In this document: positions 8,033-16,602 of the stretch, piece by piece | Numbering within the stretch: position 1 is the first letter of the stretch | How the letters are laid out: each line of letters begins with the position of its first letter | Assembly: GCA_910577685.1 (NCBI GenBank) | Contig: CAJTOH010000025.1 | Location: 1 to 54,924, forward strand | Direction of reading: 5' to 3' | Length of the DNA stretch: 54,924 nt | Source of the DNA: an uncultured Dorea sp. | GTDB lineage: Bacteria > Bacillota > Clostridia > Lachnospirales > Lachnospiraceae | The notes under the pieces: generated by a model | Database searches by the model: none | The model's input: only the letters and a program-made list of their open reading frames with translations | What the model was told of the DNA's origin: nothing | Translations under genes and position numbers: made by a program

Positions 8033-9085
8033 ATGAAAAACTTTCTGCGAAATATCTCATATACATTTATAATGCTGACGTTTGCAACCGGGCTTGCTTT
8101 CCTTTTCTTTCATTTTGTGAAGAACAACACCGCCAATATCGCGCTGATCTATATCCTTGCCCTCATCCTGATTGCAAGATGGACAACCGGATACTTGTAC
8201 GGCATTATTTCCTCCCTGTTCTGCGTCATCTTCATTAACGGATTTTTCACTTACCCGTTCTTTGAGATAAATTTTACTATGAGCGGCTATCCGGTCACTT
8301 TTGTATGTATGCTGATCTTCACCATAACGATCTGCGCCATGACCACCAAACTGGCCCGTCAGGATGAGATGATCGCCGAACGGGAACGAAAGCTGCATGA
8401 AGCGGAAAACGAACGGATCCGGGCGAACCTCCTGCGCGCGGTCTCCCACGATCTGCGCACCCCTCTGACAAGCATCATCGGGTCTTCCGCCTCCTACATC
8501 GAGAACCATGCCGAGCTGACCTCGGACGAAAAGCTCGAACTAATCACCTCCATCCATGACGATTCCAACTGGCTTCTGAACATGGTGGAAAACCTGCTGT
8601 CCGTCACACGGATCCATGGCGGCGGGCATACGGTAGCCAAGGAAATGGAGCTTGTGGAAGAAGTTGTTTCCGAGGCAATCGTACGGCTGGAAAAACGGCT
8701 GCCCGACGCTTCCGTCAACGTATCCGCACCTGATGAGATGCTGATGATCCCTATGGATTTCATGCTGATCGAGCAAGTCCTGATCAACCTTCTGGAGAAT
8801 GCCCTTGTTCATTCCGAGAGCGACAAGCCTGTTGAACTGCTCATTACCGACGACGGCCCTGCGGTCACCTTCCACGTCATCGATCACGGAAAGGGAATCA
8901 AAACTTCCGCACTTCCGGATATTTTCAGCGGGAAGTACGACAGCGCCCTCGCCTCAGACACGAAACGCGGCATGGGAATCGGCCTGTCCATCTGCCAAAC
9001 CATCGTACAGGCACACGGTGGGACGATTACGGCGCAGAATCATGAAAACGGAGCAGAATTTGCATTTTCCCTCCCAATCAAGTAA
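8033..9085 (+). CDS. KdpD-like sensor histidine kinase, short form
   Basis: Residues 8-105 contain four hydrophobic segments with the DUF4118 arrangement known from KdpD. A helical linker leads to a HisKA domain with phosphoacceptor H139 in RAVSHDLRTPLTSIIG and an HATPase domain with N box INLLENALVHS and G boxes DHGKGI and GMGIGLSI. At 350 residues it lacks the large N-terminal KdpD and USP domains. It is followed by a KdpE-like regulator. No kdpFABC genes are in the window, so the stimulus and target are not evident; potassium or turgor sensing is only a family-based guess. Confidence 0.85.
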   Translation: MKNFLRNISYTFIMLTFATGLAFLFFHFVKNNTANIALIYILALILIARWTTGYLYGIISSLFCVIFINGFFTYPFFEINFTMSGYPVTFVCMLIFTITICAMTTKLARQDEMIAERERKLHEAENERIRANLLRAVSHDLRTPLTSIIGSSASYIENHAELTSDEKLELITSIHDDSNWLLNMVENLLSVTRIHGGGHTVAKEMELVEEVVSEAIVRLEKRLPDASVNVSAPDEMLMIPMDFMLIEQVLINLLENALVHSESDKPVELLITDDGPAVTFHVIDHGKGIKTSALPDIFSGKYDSALASDTKRGMGIGLSICQTIVQAHGGTITAQNHENGAEFAFSLPIK

Positions 9086-9161
9086 AATATACAAGAACAT
9101 TCTTATACAGACCGCAGTCCTCCTGAAAACAGGCGCTCTGCAGAATAAAGGAGAGGACTCT

Positions 9162-9881
9162 ATGACGACTCCACACTATACGATATTAATCATTGAAGAT
9201 GAAAAAAACATCTCTGACTTTATGTCAAAAGCATTAAAATCCAACGTCTACCGGGTCATTACGGCAATTTCCGGCAAGGCCGGACTGTCCCTGATCAGTT
9301 CCCAGTGTCCTGATATCATACTTCTTGATCTGGGACTGCCCGACATAGAAGGAAACGACGTCATCACTTCCGTACGCAAATGGACAAGCTGCCCAATCAT
9401 CGTGGTTTCTGCCCGGACGGGCGAACGTGACAAAGTAACCGCCCTTGATCTGGGAGCAGACGATTATATCACCAAGCCCTTCGGCACGCCCGAAATGCTT
9501 GCAAGAATCCGCGCGTCCCTGCGCCACAGCAACCGGATGGAATCCAATTCGGCTCTGTATATCCGCCCCTACCGCTGCCGCGGGCTCATTCTGGATTTTG
9601 ACAAACGGATGCTCACCGTAGACGGCAATGAAATACACCTGACGCAGATCGAGTATAAAATCGTCGCCTTCCTTGCCAGAAATTCAGGCAAGGTCATGAC
9701 ATACTCTGCAATCATGTCGAACGTATGGGGACCGTTTACCGGAGATAACAATCGAATCTTACGCGTCAATATGGCGAATATACGCCGGAAAATTGAACAG
9801 AATCCTTCACAGCCCCAGTTTTTGTTTACGGAAGTAGGCGTTGGATACCGGATGCGGGAGGACGAGAACGAATTATGCTAA
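9162..9881 (+). CDS. KdpE-like OmpR-family response regulator
   Basis: The 239-residue protein has a receiver domain with phosphoacceptor D56 in IILLDLGLPD, acidic residues in IIEDEKN and the KP signature in DYITKPF. It ends in a winged-helix OmpR/PhoB DNA-binding domain with LTQIEYKIVAFLARNSGKVM and EVGVGYRM. The ATG at 9162 has GGAGAGG 7 nt upstream. A longer open frame starting at 8799 overlaps the kinase and is not real. The kinase gene ends 77 nt upstream, so they form a two-gene operon. A bidirectional terminator follows. Confidence 0.9.
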   Translation: MTTPHYTILIIEDEKNISDFMSKALKSNVYRVITAISGKAGLSLISSQCPDIILLDLGLPDIEGNDVITSVRKWTSCPIIVVSARTGERDKVTALDLGADDYITKPFGTPEMLARIRASLRHSNRMESNSALYIRPYRCRGLILDFDKRMLTVDGNEIHLTQIEYKIVAFLARNSGKVMTYSAIMSNVWGPFTGDNNRILRVNMANIRRKIEQNPSQPQFLFTEVGVGYRMREDENELC

Positions 9882-9987
9882 GATTATGTTAAAAATATAT
9901 CTATACACTGTATAATTATTCAGCTATCTGTTAGAATATACGGGAAGGTGGCATATCGTAATAAGCCTCATTCATTATTCTCTCGAA

Positions 9988-10022
9988 AAGAGGGTGCGCC
10001 TCTCCCAAGGCCGCATCCTCTT
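9988..10022. terminator. Bidirectional terminator between kdpE-like gene and pip
   Basis: AAGAGGGTGCG at 9988-9998 pairs with CGCATCCTCTT at 10012-10022 (11 bp with one G-U), with A and T tracts on either side. It lies between two convergent genes. Confidence 0.75.
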
Positions 10023-10032
10023 ATTCGATATT

Positions 10033-10917
10033 CTAATCGTTGGCGTTCAGCCATTCTTTCATCAATTCCACATATCTGTCCGTATCCTCCACGAAACACA
10101 TATGCCTGCATGTACGGAACAACTCCCATCTTGAATTAGGAATTCTGTCGTACATGTATTTTGCAATATAAGGCGTACAAAGGTCGTTGCCCCCATTGAT
10201 TACCAACGTCGGCTCTTTAATGTCCTTTAGCTGCTCCGTTACGTCGTAATCCTTCAGCGTACCCATCGGCGTATACTCGTTCGGTCCCCATCCAACCACA
10301 TATGATTCTGAGCCCGGCTTTTTCGGACGTCTCAGACATTCCGGCGACTCGTCCGTTACGGCCCCCGCTGCATGGCGGAGCATATACTCTGTCTCAGCGG
10401 CAATATAAGCCGGGTCGCTGTAATCATTGGAAGACGTAGCTTTCTCAATAGCATCCTGCATCTCCTGAGGCAACTCCTTAATCATACGGTGCTGCTCGAT
10501 CCCCCACATCCAGGAGGCCGGGAGCGTGCTGGAGAGGATCAAGCTCTTAAGCCCTTCCGGTTTCCGGTTGCAGACATAATCCAAAAGCTGCATCCCGCCC
10601 CAAGACTGTCCAAGGAGATGAATCTCATCCAGCCCAAGATGCTCCCTGAGCGCAACCAGTTCATCAACCCATGTCTTCGCATTCCACAGATCCGGGCGGT
10701 TCTCAACATAAGATTCCCCGCAGCCGATCTGGTCGTACATCACTAACTGGCGGCCGTCTTCCTCTGCAAGACGGTCGAGCACTTCAAAATAATTGTGAGT
10801 GGATCCCGGCCCCCCGTGCAGCAGCACCAGCGGCTTCTTATTCCCCGTCTTCTTTCCCACAATGCGGTAATATGTCTTATACTCCAGATAAGGCATATAT
10901 CCTTCTCTAATCTCCAT
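10033..10917 (-). CDS. pip: Proline iminopeptidase (S33 alpha/beta hydrolase)
   Basis: This 294-residue alpha/beta hydrolase shows the S33 motifs: LVLLHGGPGSTHNYFE (oxyanion hole HGGPG), YDQIGCGES, nucleophile elbow GQSWGG with the catalytic serine, an aspartate in NGGNDLCTP and the final histidine in CRHMCF. Proline iminopeptidases release N-terminal proline from peptides in the cytosol. In an organism with proline reductase it would liberate proline for Stickland fermentation (inference). It is transcribed divergently from a MarR gene and alone on its strand. Confidence 0.85.
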   Translation of the reverse strand: MEIREGYMPYLEYKTYYRIVGKKTGNKKPLVLLHGGPGSTHNYFEVLDRLAEEDGRQLVMYDQIGCGESYVENRPDLWNAKTWVDELVALREHLGLDEIHLLGQSWGGMQLLDYVCNRKPEGLKSLILSSTLPASWMWGIEQHRMIKELPQEMQDAIEKATSSNDYSDPAYIAAETEYMLRHAAGAVTDESPECLRRPKKPGSESYVVGWGPNEYTPMGTLKDYDVTEQLKDIKEPTLVINGGNDLCTPYIAKYMYDRIPNSRWELFRTCRHMCFVEDTDRYVELMKEWLNAND

Positions 10918-11058
10918 AAACGTAAAGCCTCCTTTTCAGACATTATGTATTCCGGAAGAATCAATATTCTGGCTTTTTTCCGATAATACTCTCGTCTTTG
11001 CATCTATTATAAAGAATATTTGGACAATTATCAATATATTAAATTCTTTAATTTGTGC

Positions 11059-11123
11059 TTGACACAAGTATGAAATCGGACTATACTATCAATCACAGAC
11101 TCAAATAAGTACGAAATCAGACT
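11059..11123 (+). promoter_or_regulatory. marR promoter with direct-repeat operator
   Basis: TTGACA at 11059-11064 and TATACT at 11082-11087 are spaced by 17 nt. The spacer contains AAGTATGAAATCGGACT (11066-11082), and a near copy AAGTACGAAATCAGACT lies at 11107-11123, 41 nt downstream. Two near-identical 17-mers on the promoter and start region suggest autoregulation by the MarR product. Confidence 0.7.
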
Positions 11124-11173
11124 TATCTGTTTTTGCCCCGGCATTAACGACACACATTAAGGAGGACCATAAA

Positions 11174-11611
11174 ATGACCATTAACATGCATCCGGGAATG
11201 AGAGAATTTAACCGGATTTTCAAAGAATGTAACCATATTTACCATGATATTGCCCTGAAGCTTGAGCTGTCCGACAGCGGTTTTAATATATTGTACACCC
11301 TCTGCGAGATTGGAGACGGGTGTCTCCAGAAGAATATCTGTGAAGCAACTCTTCTAAGCAAGCAGACCATCCATTCCTCCGTCCGCAAGCTTGAAAAGGA
11401 TGGTTATCTAATACTGAAGCCTGGTAAAGGAAGAGATATGCAGATTTTTCTGACGGCTAAGGGCAGCGCACTGGTTAAAGAAAAGATATTCCCCGCCATT
11501 CATGCAGAGAATCAGACCTTTGCCGATATGAGCGAAGAAGAACAGAAGGAATTTCTGCGGTTGAATAAAAAATATGCTGACAATCTGCGTAAATACGCAG
11601 CGCAAATCTGA
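11174..11611 (+). CDS. MarR-family transcriptional regulator
   Basis: The 145-residue protein has the winged-helix arrangement of MarR: a helix-rich start, then DSGFNILYTLCEIGDGCLQK, recognition helix region SKQTIHSSVRKLEKDG and the beta wing YLILKPGKGRDMQIFLTAKG, followed by a dimerising C-terminal helix. It is preceded by an AAGGAGG ribosome site and by a strong promoter bearing paired direct repeats. The MATE exporter gene follows 40 nt downstream, so it likely represses its own operon until an inducing compound binds (inference from family). Confidence 0.9.
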   Translation: MTINMHPGMREFNRIFKECNHIYHDIALKLELSDSGFNILYTLCEIGDGCLQKNICEATLLSKQTIHSSVRKLEKDGYLILKPGKGRDMQIFLTAKGSALVKEKIFPAIHAENQTFADMSEEEQKEFLRLNKKYADNLRKYAAQI

Positions 11612-11651
11612 GCCTTTGCAAAACTCGAAAAACAAGAAGGAGGACTCAAAG

Positions 11652-12983
11652 ATGAGAATACAACTATCTGAACACTTTACTTGCAAAAAATTAATTCGGT
11701 TCGTACTGCCTTCCATCATTATGATGATATTCACGTCCATCTACGGCGTAATCGACGGTCTGTTCGTGTCCAACTACGTGGGCAAGACGGCATTTGCCTC
11801 CATCAACCTAATCATGCCGCTTCTCATGGGATTGAGCGCCCTTGGCTTCATGATTGGCACAGGCGGCAGCGCAATCGTTTCCAAAGCATTGGGCGAAGGA
11901 AAGCGCGAGCTTGCAAACCAGTATTTTTCCATGCTGGTCTGGGTCTCCGTCCTTGGCGGTATCTTCCTTGCCGCAGCCGGAATGTTCCTGCTTCGCCCTA
12001 TCGCCGTTTTGCTTGGGGCGACCGGAGAAATGACGGACCTGTGCGTCCTGTACGGGCGTATCCTGCTGCTCTCCCTGACGCCGTTTCTGCTGCAGAACGT
12101 ATTCCAGAGCTTCTTTGTGACAGCCGAGAAGCCCCAGTTGGGACTTAAAGTAACCATTGCCGCAGGACTTACGAACATCGTCTTAGACTACCTGTTTATC
12201 GCCGTATTTCACTGGGGAATCGCAGGCGCAGCCGTTGCCACCGCACTCAGCGAGACGGTAGGCGGGCTGTTCCCAATCCTGTATTTTACCCGCAAAAATG
12301 AAAGCCTGCTCAGGCTGGTAAAAGCTCGGGTGGACTTCAAAGCTCTGGGAAAAGCCTGCGCCAACGGTTCCTCTGAACTGATGACGAACCTGTCCCTCTC
12401 GGTAGTCAATTCGCTCTATAACCTGCAGTTGATCTCCATTGCTGGGGAAAATGGCGTCGCCGCCTATGGAACGATCATGTATGTAAATTTTATATTTATA
12501 GCAATCTTCCTGGGATACTCCATCGGAAGCGCCCCCATCATCGGCTATCATTACGGCGCCGGAAACCATAAGGAGCTTAAAAACCTGCTTAGAATGAGCC
12601 TGTCAATCGTGGGTATCTGCGGAGTAACGCTGATGCTTCTTGCAGAAGTCCTTGCCTCGCCCCTAGCCAGACTCTTCGTAGGGTATGACAAGGCGCTCTA
12701 TAAAATGACCTGCCATGGCTTCCAACTGTATGCGGTATCCTTTCTGATTAATGGGTTCAATATCTTTGGTTCCGCATTCTTTACCGCCCTGAGCAACGGC
12801 GTAGTGTCAGCAGCCATATCCTTCCTTCGGACTCTGGTATTCCAGGTCGCAGTAGTACTGACTCTCCCGCTGATTCTGGGGATTGACGGAATATGGCTTG
12901 CCGTTGCCGTTGCAGAACTGCTGACATTGGCAATAACAGTGTTTTTCCTGATAAGCCGGAAAAAACAGTATCACTATGCGTAA
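11652..12983 (+). CDS. MATE-family efflux transporter
   Basis: The 443-residue protein has about 12 hydrophobic segments and the duplicated MATE layout, with FVLPSIIMMIFTSIYGVIDG near the start and the matching ALGKACANGSSELMTNLSLS start of the second half near residue 230-250. MATE proteins export drugs or metabolites using sodium or proton gradients. The start at 11652 is preceded by GAAGGAGG; the open frame continues upstream to 11574 but overlaps marR. It is co-transcribed with marR, pointing to an inducible export system. The substrate is unknown. Confidence 0.9.
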   Translation: MRIQLSEHFTCKKLIRFVLPSIIMMIFTSIYGVIDGLFVSNYVGKTAFASINLIMPLLMGLSALGFMIGTGGSAIVSKALGEGKRELANQYFSMLVWVSVLGGIFLAAAGMFLLRPIAVLLGATGEMTDLCVLYGRILLLSLTPFLLQNVFQSFFVTAEKPQLGLKVTIAAGLTNIVLDYLFIAVFHWGIAGAAVATALSETVGGLFPILYFTRKNESLLRLVKARVDFKALGKACANGSSELMTNLSLSVVNSLYNLQLISIAGENGVAAYGTIMYVNFIFIAIFLGYSIGSAPIIGYHYGAGNHKELKNLLRMSLSIVGICGVTLMLLAEVLASPLARLFVGYDKALYKMTCHGFQLYAVSFLINGFNIFGSAFFTALSNGVVSAAISFLRTLVFQVAVVLTLPLILGIDGIWLAVAVAELLTLAITVFFLISRKKQYHYA

Positions 12984-13061
12984 GCCCTATTCTTATGCCG
13001 TTCGGATTTGGCTCAACCAGTTTCTTCTTTCAGACATCAATATTTCAATTCCATTACACAA

Positions 13062-13102
13062 AAATAAGGCTGCCTCCGGAAACCAAACATTTCCTGGCAG
13101 CC
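13062..13102 (-). terminator. Terminator of amino-acid ABC operon
   Basis: GGCTGCC at 13068-13074 pairs with GGCAGCC at 13096-13102, with inner GGAAA/TTTCC pairs. On the minus strand it is followed by TTATTTTTG, so it ends the transporter operon. Confidence 0.75.
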
Positions 13103-13118
13103 CTATAAGGGTTCGTCC

Positions 13119-13946
13119 CTATAATATTTTCGACAAAAAATCTTGAAGCCTTGGCTCCTTGGGATTCCCGAAAAATTCATCCGGGCATCCTTCCTCCTTA
13201 ATCTGTCCTTCATCCATGAACACTACCCGGTTCGCCACTTCCCTAGCAAACCCCATCTCATGGGTAACAACCACCATGGTCATCCCGTCTCGGGCAAGCT
13301 GTTTCATCAACTCCAACACCTCTCCCACCATCTCCGGGTCTAACGCTGACGTAGGCTCGTCGAACAGAATCACATCCGGATCCATGGCAAGAGACCGCAC
13401 AATAGCAATCCTCTGTTTCTGCCCGCCAGACAGTGTGGACGGATAGACATCCGCTTTATCCTGAAGCCCAATCCGCCCAAGCAGAGCCATTGCCTGCTCC
13501 CTCACCTCACGCTTTATCTGCTCGCTGCTCTGGGTAACTGGAAGCAACTCCTTCTTACCGCTGCCCCGAAACAGATTGCCGAAACGAGTCATGCGATTCT
13601 TCCGCTTCAATTTTTTCAAATCCTGACATCTTAAATATACCGGAGCCATCATAATATTCTGCAGCACAGTCTTATTGTTAAACAGATTAAAATGCTGGAA
13701 CACCATCCCCATATGTCTGCGGTGCACATTGATATCCACGCTCATATCTGCAATATCCACGCCCTTGAACACGATACTTCCGCCGCTTGGATCCTCCATG
13801 CAATTCAGGCACCGCAAAAAGGTACTCTTTCCCGAGCCGGACGGTCCAATCACAGCCACAATATCTCCTTTATTGATGGTAATGTCAATTCCCTTAAGAA
13901 CCTCCATATCCCCAAAGCTCTTTCTGAGATTAATTACGTCTATCAC
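13119..13946 (-). CDS. Amino-acid ABC transporter ATP-binding protein with helical-domain insert
   Basis: This GlnQ/HisP-type ATPase carries Walker A GPSGSGKST, Q-loop VFQHFNLF, signature LSGGQKQR, Walker B VILFDEPTSALDP and the switch histidine in VVTHEM. At 275 residues it is about 35 longer than usual because of a basic insert (RCQDLKKLKRKNRMTRFGNL and following) between the Q-loop and the signature, in the helical subdomain that contacts the permease. It overlaps the permease gene by 17 nt, so translation is coupled. It forms a three-gene importer with the upstream permease and lipoprotein. Confidence 0.92.
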   Translation of the reverse strand: MIDVINLRKSFGDMEVLKGIDITINKGDIVAVIGPSGSGKSTFLRCLNCMEDPSGGSIVFKGVDIADMSVDINVHRRHMGMVFQHFNLFNNKTVLQNIMMAPVYLRCQDLKKLKRKNRMTRFGNLFRGSGKKELLPVTQSSEQIKREVREQAMALLGRIGLQDKADVYPSTLSGGQKQRIAIVRSLAMDPDVILFDEPTSALDPEMVGEVLELMKQLARDGMTMVVVTHEMGFAREVANRVVFMDEGQIKEEGCPDEFFGNPKEPRLQDFLSKIL

Positions 13947-14640
13947 TCTTCTTAAGGCTCCTTTCCATCAATTTTACAAGCAGCGAAATGAGCAGCACAA
14001 GCACGATATAAATCAGCGCCATCACCAGATAAGGAACCATGAACTCATAACTGTTGCTTCCGATATAATTAAACGCTACATACAAATCCGCCGCCCCTAC
14101 AAAACTTACGACCGACGTCTCCTTAATCAGGGAAATGAACTCGTTTCCCAAGGTAGGCAGAATATTCTTGACAGCTTGGGGAATAACGATTTTCGTCATA
14201 CTCACGCCAAAACTCAAGCCTACCGCTCGTCCTGCCTCCATCTGCCCCGGATCAACAGACTGGATTCCGCTGCGCATAATCTCGGATATGTATGCGCCGC
14301 TGTTTAGCCCGAACACCAGCATGGCCACCTGAACACCCGTAATCTTCCATCCGATAATGGGCAGAAGCACATAATAAAACACAAGTAACTGAACAACAAT
14401 AGGCGTCCCTCTAAACAGCGCAACGTAGAAGCTGCAGATTCCATTCAAAACCCTTGGCAGCGCCTTGTACTTGGGCAGAACCCGCACAGTGGCAATGACC
14501 GTTCCAATCAGAATACCGATAAGCAGACCCGCCACAGCAATCAGCAGCGTATTCTGCAGTCCCTCGATAACCTTGACATAACCGCCTTCTTCCAGGAAAA
14601 TCTCTATAAATTTGTTTAACTTCTGATCAAAATTCCCCAT
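13930..14640 (-). CDS. Amino-acid ABC transporter permease
   Basis: A 236-residue polar amino-acid permease of the HisMQ/GlnP family. It has about five hydrophobic segments and the EAA loop EAGRAVGLSFGVSMTKIVIP, which docks to the ATPase, with the following PQAVKNILPTLGNEFISLIK. It lies between the binding protein (14 nt upstream) and the ATPase (overlapping). One permease gene is enough because such systems form homodimers. The likely substrates are polar amino acids, but the exact one cannot be read from the sequence. Confidence 0.92.
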   Translation of the reverse strand: MGNFDQKLNKFIEIFLEEGGYVKVIEGLQNTLLIAVAGLLIGILIGTVIATVRVLPKYKALPRVLNGICSFYVALFRGTPIVVQLLVFYYVLLPIIGWKITGVQVAMLVFGLNSGAYISEIMRSGIQSVDPGQMEAGRAVGLSFGVSMTKIVIPQAVKNILPTLGNEFISLIKETSVVSFVGAADLYVAFNYIGSNSYEFMVPYLVMALIYIVLVLLISLLVKLMERSLKKSDRRN

Positions 14641-14654
14641 AATCTTCTGATATC

Positions 14655-15560
14655 CTATTGCATCTCATTAATCGCTTCCGTAATAGCTGCCGCAGGCGCC
14701 GCATCAATAATCACATACTTAATATTCCCGTTCAGCATATCCTGTACAGCAAGGGAGCCGCTCTTATAAGTCACACATTTTGCTGGAAGGCCGCCAAATC
14801 CCCAGTCTGCGTCGCCCTCTACATAATACTGTCCAGTTGTCCCCGCCTGAACACCGATTGAATCTGAATCACTCAGCTTGGCAAGAAGCTCAGCCACAGC
14901 GTCGGCATCCTCACAGTCATCATAAGCTGTATCACTGTCTGGGACAATCAATCTCTGAGAAGCAGAATAGTAAGCATCTGTGAAGGTCACATACTCTTCC
15001 CGCTCTTCGTTAATGGTCAGACCCGCCATAGCGATATCACATTTCTGCTGGCTGACAGACAGACAAACCGCGTCAAAGTCCATGTTCTGGATAACTAACT
15101 CCTTATTAAGCTCTTCTGCAAGCAGTGAAGCAATCTCCATATCAATTCCGTAGTAGCTGTCGCCCTTGGTATACTCAAAGGGTTCAAAGGCTGCATTCGT
15201 CGCAACCACAAGCTGATCCTTGGCCTCATCAAGCGTTGCTGATTCTACTGCCTGCGGCTCTCCATCACCAAAATACTTGTCACAGATTTCTTCCAGCGTA
15301 CCGTCCTCTTTGATTTTACCGACAAATGCATTGACCTGCTCAAGCAGCTCCGGCTGGGACTTGTCCACACCGAACGCATACTCCTCGTCTGTCAGATCAA
15401 TCTCAATTACCTTTGCTGTTGTCGCTTTGGAACCTGCATCTTCTTCTCCCTTGGAATCACTTCCGGAACCGCTGTCTGAAGCATCTTTGGAGCCGCATGC
15501 CGCCATAGACATGACACATGCCGCAGTTAATAATATCCCCATCAATTTCCTGAATTTCAT
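14655..15560 (-). CDS. Amino-acid binding lipoprotein, apparently circularly permuted
   Basis: Residues 1-22 are a lipoprotein signal with lipobox MAAC and lipid-modified C22, then a Gly/Ser/Asp-rich tether. Residues about 50-103 (LTDEEYAFGVDKSQPELLEQ, then KEDGTLEEICDKYFGDG) match what is normally the C-terminal end of SBP family 3 proteins. Only after that come the usual N-lobe start LVVATNAAFEPFEY (116 on), YGIDMEIASLLAEEL, CDIAMAGLTIN, and the protein ends at VIIDAAPAAAI, where the tail would normally follow. The total length, 301 residues, is otherwise normal. It heads the three-gene importer. Ligand not predictable. Confidence 0.9.
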   Translation of the reverse strand: MKFRKLMGILLTAACVMSMAACGSKDASDSGSGSDSKGEEDAGSKATTAKVIEIDLTDEEYAFGVDKSQPELLEQVNAFVGKIKEDGTLEEICDKYFGDGEPQAVESATLDEAKDQLVVATNAAFEPFEYTKGDSYYGIDMEIASLLAEELNKELVIQNMDFDAVCLSVSQQKCDIAMAGLTINEEREEYVTFTDAYYSASQRLIVPDSDTAYDDCEDADAVAELLAKLSDSDSIGVQAGTTGQYYVEGDADWGFGGLPAKCVTYKSGSLAVQDMLNGNIKYVIIDAAPAAAITEAINEMQ

Positions 15561-15670
15561 TTTCCATATCCTCCCATAAATTTTATAAGTTTTCTTGCAT
15601 AAAAATACACATTTTGTATTTTACCACTTTATCGAAAAAAAGCAAGCATTAATTCTTCTAAATTGCAATA

Positions 15671-15698
15671 AACTCCCCTCTGTACACAGAGGGGAGTT
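15671..15698 (-). terminator. Hairpin after uppP
   Basis: A perfect 12-bp stem, AACTCCCCTCTG with CAGAGGGGAGTT, closes a four-base loop TACA. It lies between the uppP stop and the binding-protein gene. The minus-strand sequence after it is TTTATT, a modest U run. Confidence 0.75.
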
Positions 15699-15713
15699 AC
15701 TCATAGCTATATT

Positions 15714-16541
15714 TTATGCAAGAAGCAGCTGAACCACTGTTACTGCCACAATCACTCCGCCAAGAACAATCCGGTAGTAACCAAATATCTTAAAATCATG
15801 TTTCTTAATATATCCCATCAGCAAACGGATTGCAAGGACCGACAATCCAAAGGAAACCACACATCCCAACATCAGTACCCCAATCTCCTTGCTGGTAAAA
15901 TGAAACCCAAACTTCACAAGCTTCAGTAAACTTGCCCCAAACATTGCCGGAATCGCAAGGAAAAATGTAAACTCGGCCGCCACCTCCCTGGAAATACCAA
16001 TCATCAGCGCACCTATGATGGTCGCCCCTGATCTTGAGGTCCCCGGAATCAAGGCAAGCATCTGAAACACTCCGATAATCAGAAGCATAGGCACCGTCAG
16101 CTCCGAGATTTTTTTCACAGTGGGTCTGCGCCCCACATTACGGTTTTCTACTATAATAAAGAGTACGCCGTAGACAATCAACATAATTGCAACCGGCAAA
16201 GGCTTATAGAATAATTTATCCAAAAGGTCGTTAAAAGGCAAGCCAATCAACGCCGCCGGGACAGATGCAATTACAACCTTAATCCACAACTGCCACGTCA
16301 GCATCTTCTGTTTCTGTGTCTTTCTCGGGGAAAATGGATTCAGTTTATTAAAATACAGTACCACCACAGCCAAAATCGCTCCTAGCTGGATTACTACATT
16401 AAACATCTCCATAAACGCGTCGCTCATACTCGGCTTCAACAAATCGCCAACAAGTATCAGATGCCCCGTACTGCTGACCGGCAACCACTCGGTAATACCT
16501 TCTACAATTCCAAGAATAATTACTTTTATGATATCTATCAT
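15714..16541 (-). CDS. uppP: Undecaprenyl-diphosphate phosphatase
   Basis: UppP (BacA) recycles the lipid carrier undecaprenyl diphosphate for peptidoglycan synthesis in the membrane. Both signature motifs are present: GIVEGITEWLPVSSTGHLIL near residues 12-31 and PGTSRSGATIIGALM near residue 170, which form the catalytic site. The 275-residue protein has about eight membrane segments, the usual length. It is transcribed alone on the minus strand, ending in a hairpin. Overproduction of such enzymes is linked with bacitracin tolerance in other species. Confidence 0.95.
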   Translation of the reverse strand: MIDIIKVIILGIVEGITEWLPVSSTGHLILVGDLLKPSMSDAFMEMFNVVIQLGAILAVVVLYFNKLNPFSPRKTQKQKMLTWQLWIKVVIASVPAALIGLPFNDLLDKLFYKPLPVAIMLIVYGVLFIIVENRNVGRRPTVKKISELTVPMLLIIGVFQMLALIPGTSRSGATIIGALMIGISREVAAEFTFFLAIPAMFGASLLKLVKFGFHFTSKEIGVLMLGCVVSFGLSVLAIRLLMGYIKKHDFKIFGYYRIVLGGVIVAVTVVQLLLA

Positions 16542-16602
16542 TGATTTCCCCCTCCTGATTTTTATTCAAGACACTTTCTCTCCTCCGACGCTGACTGACA
16601 AA

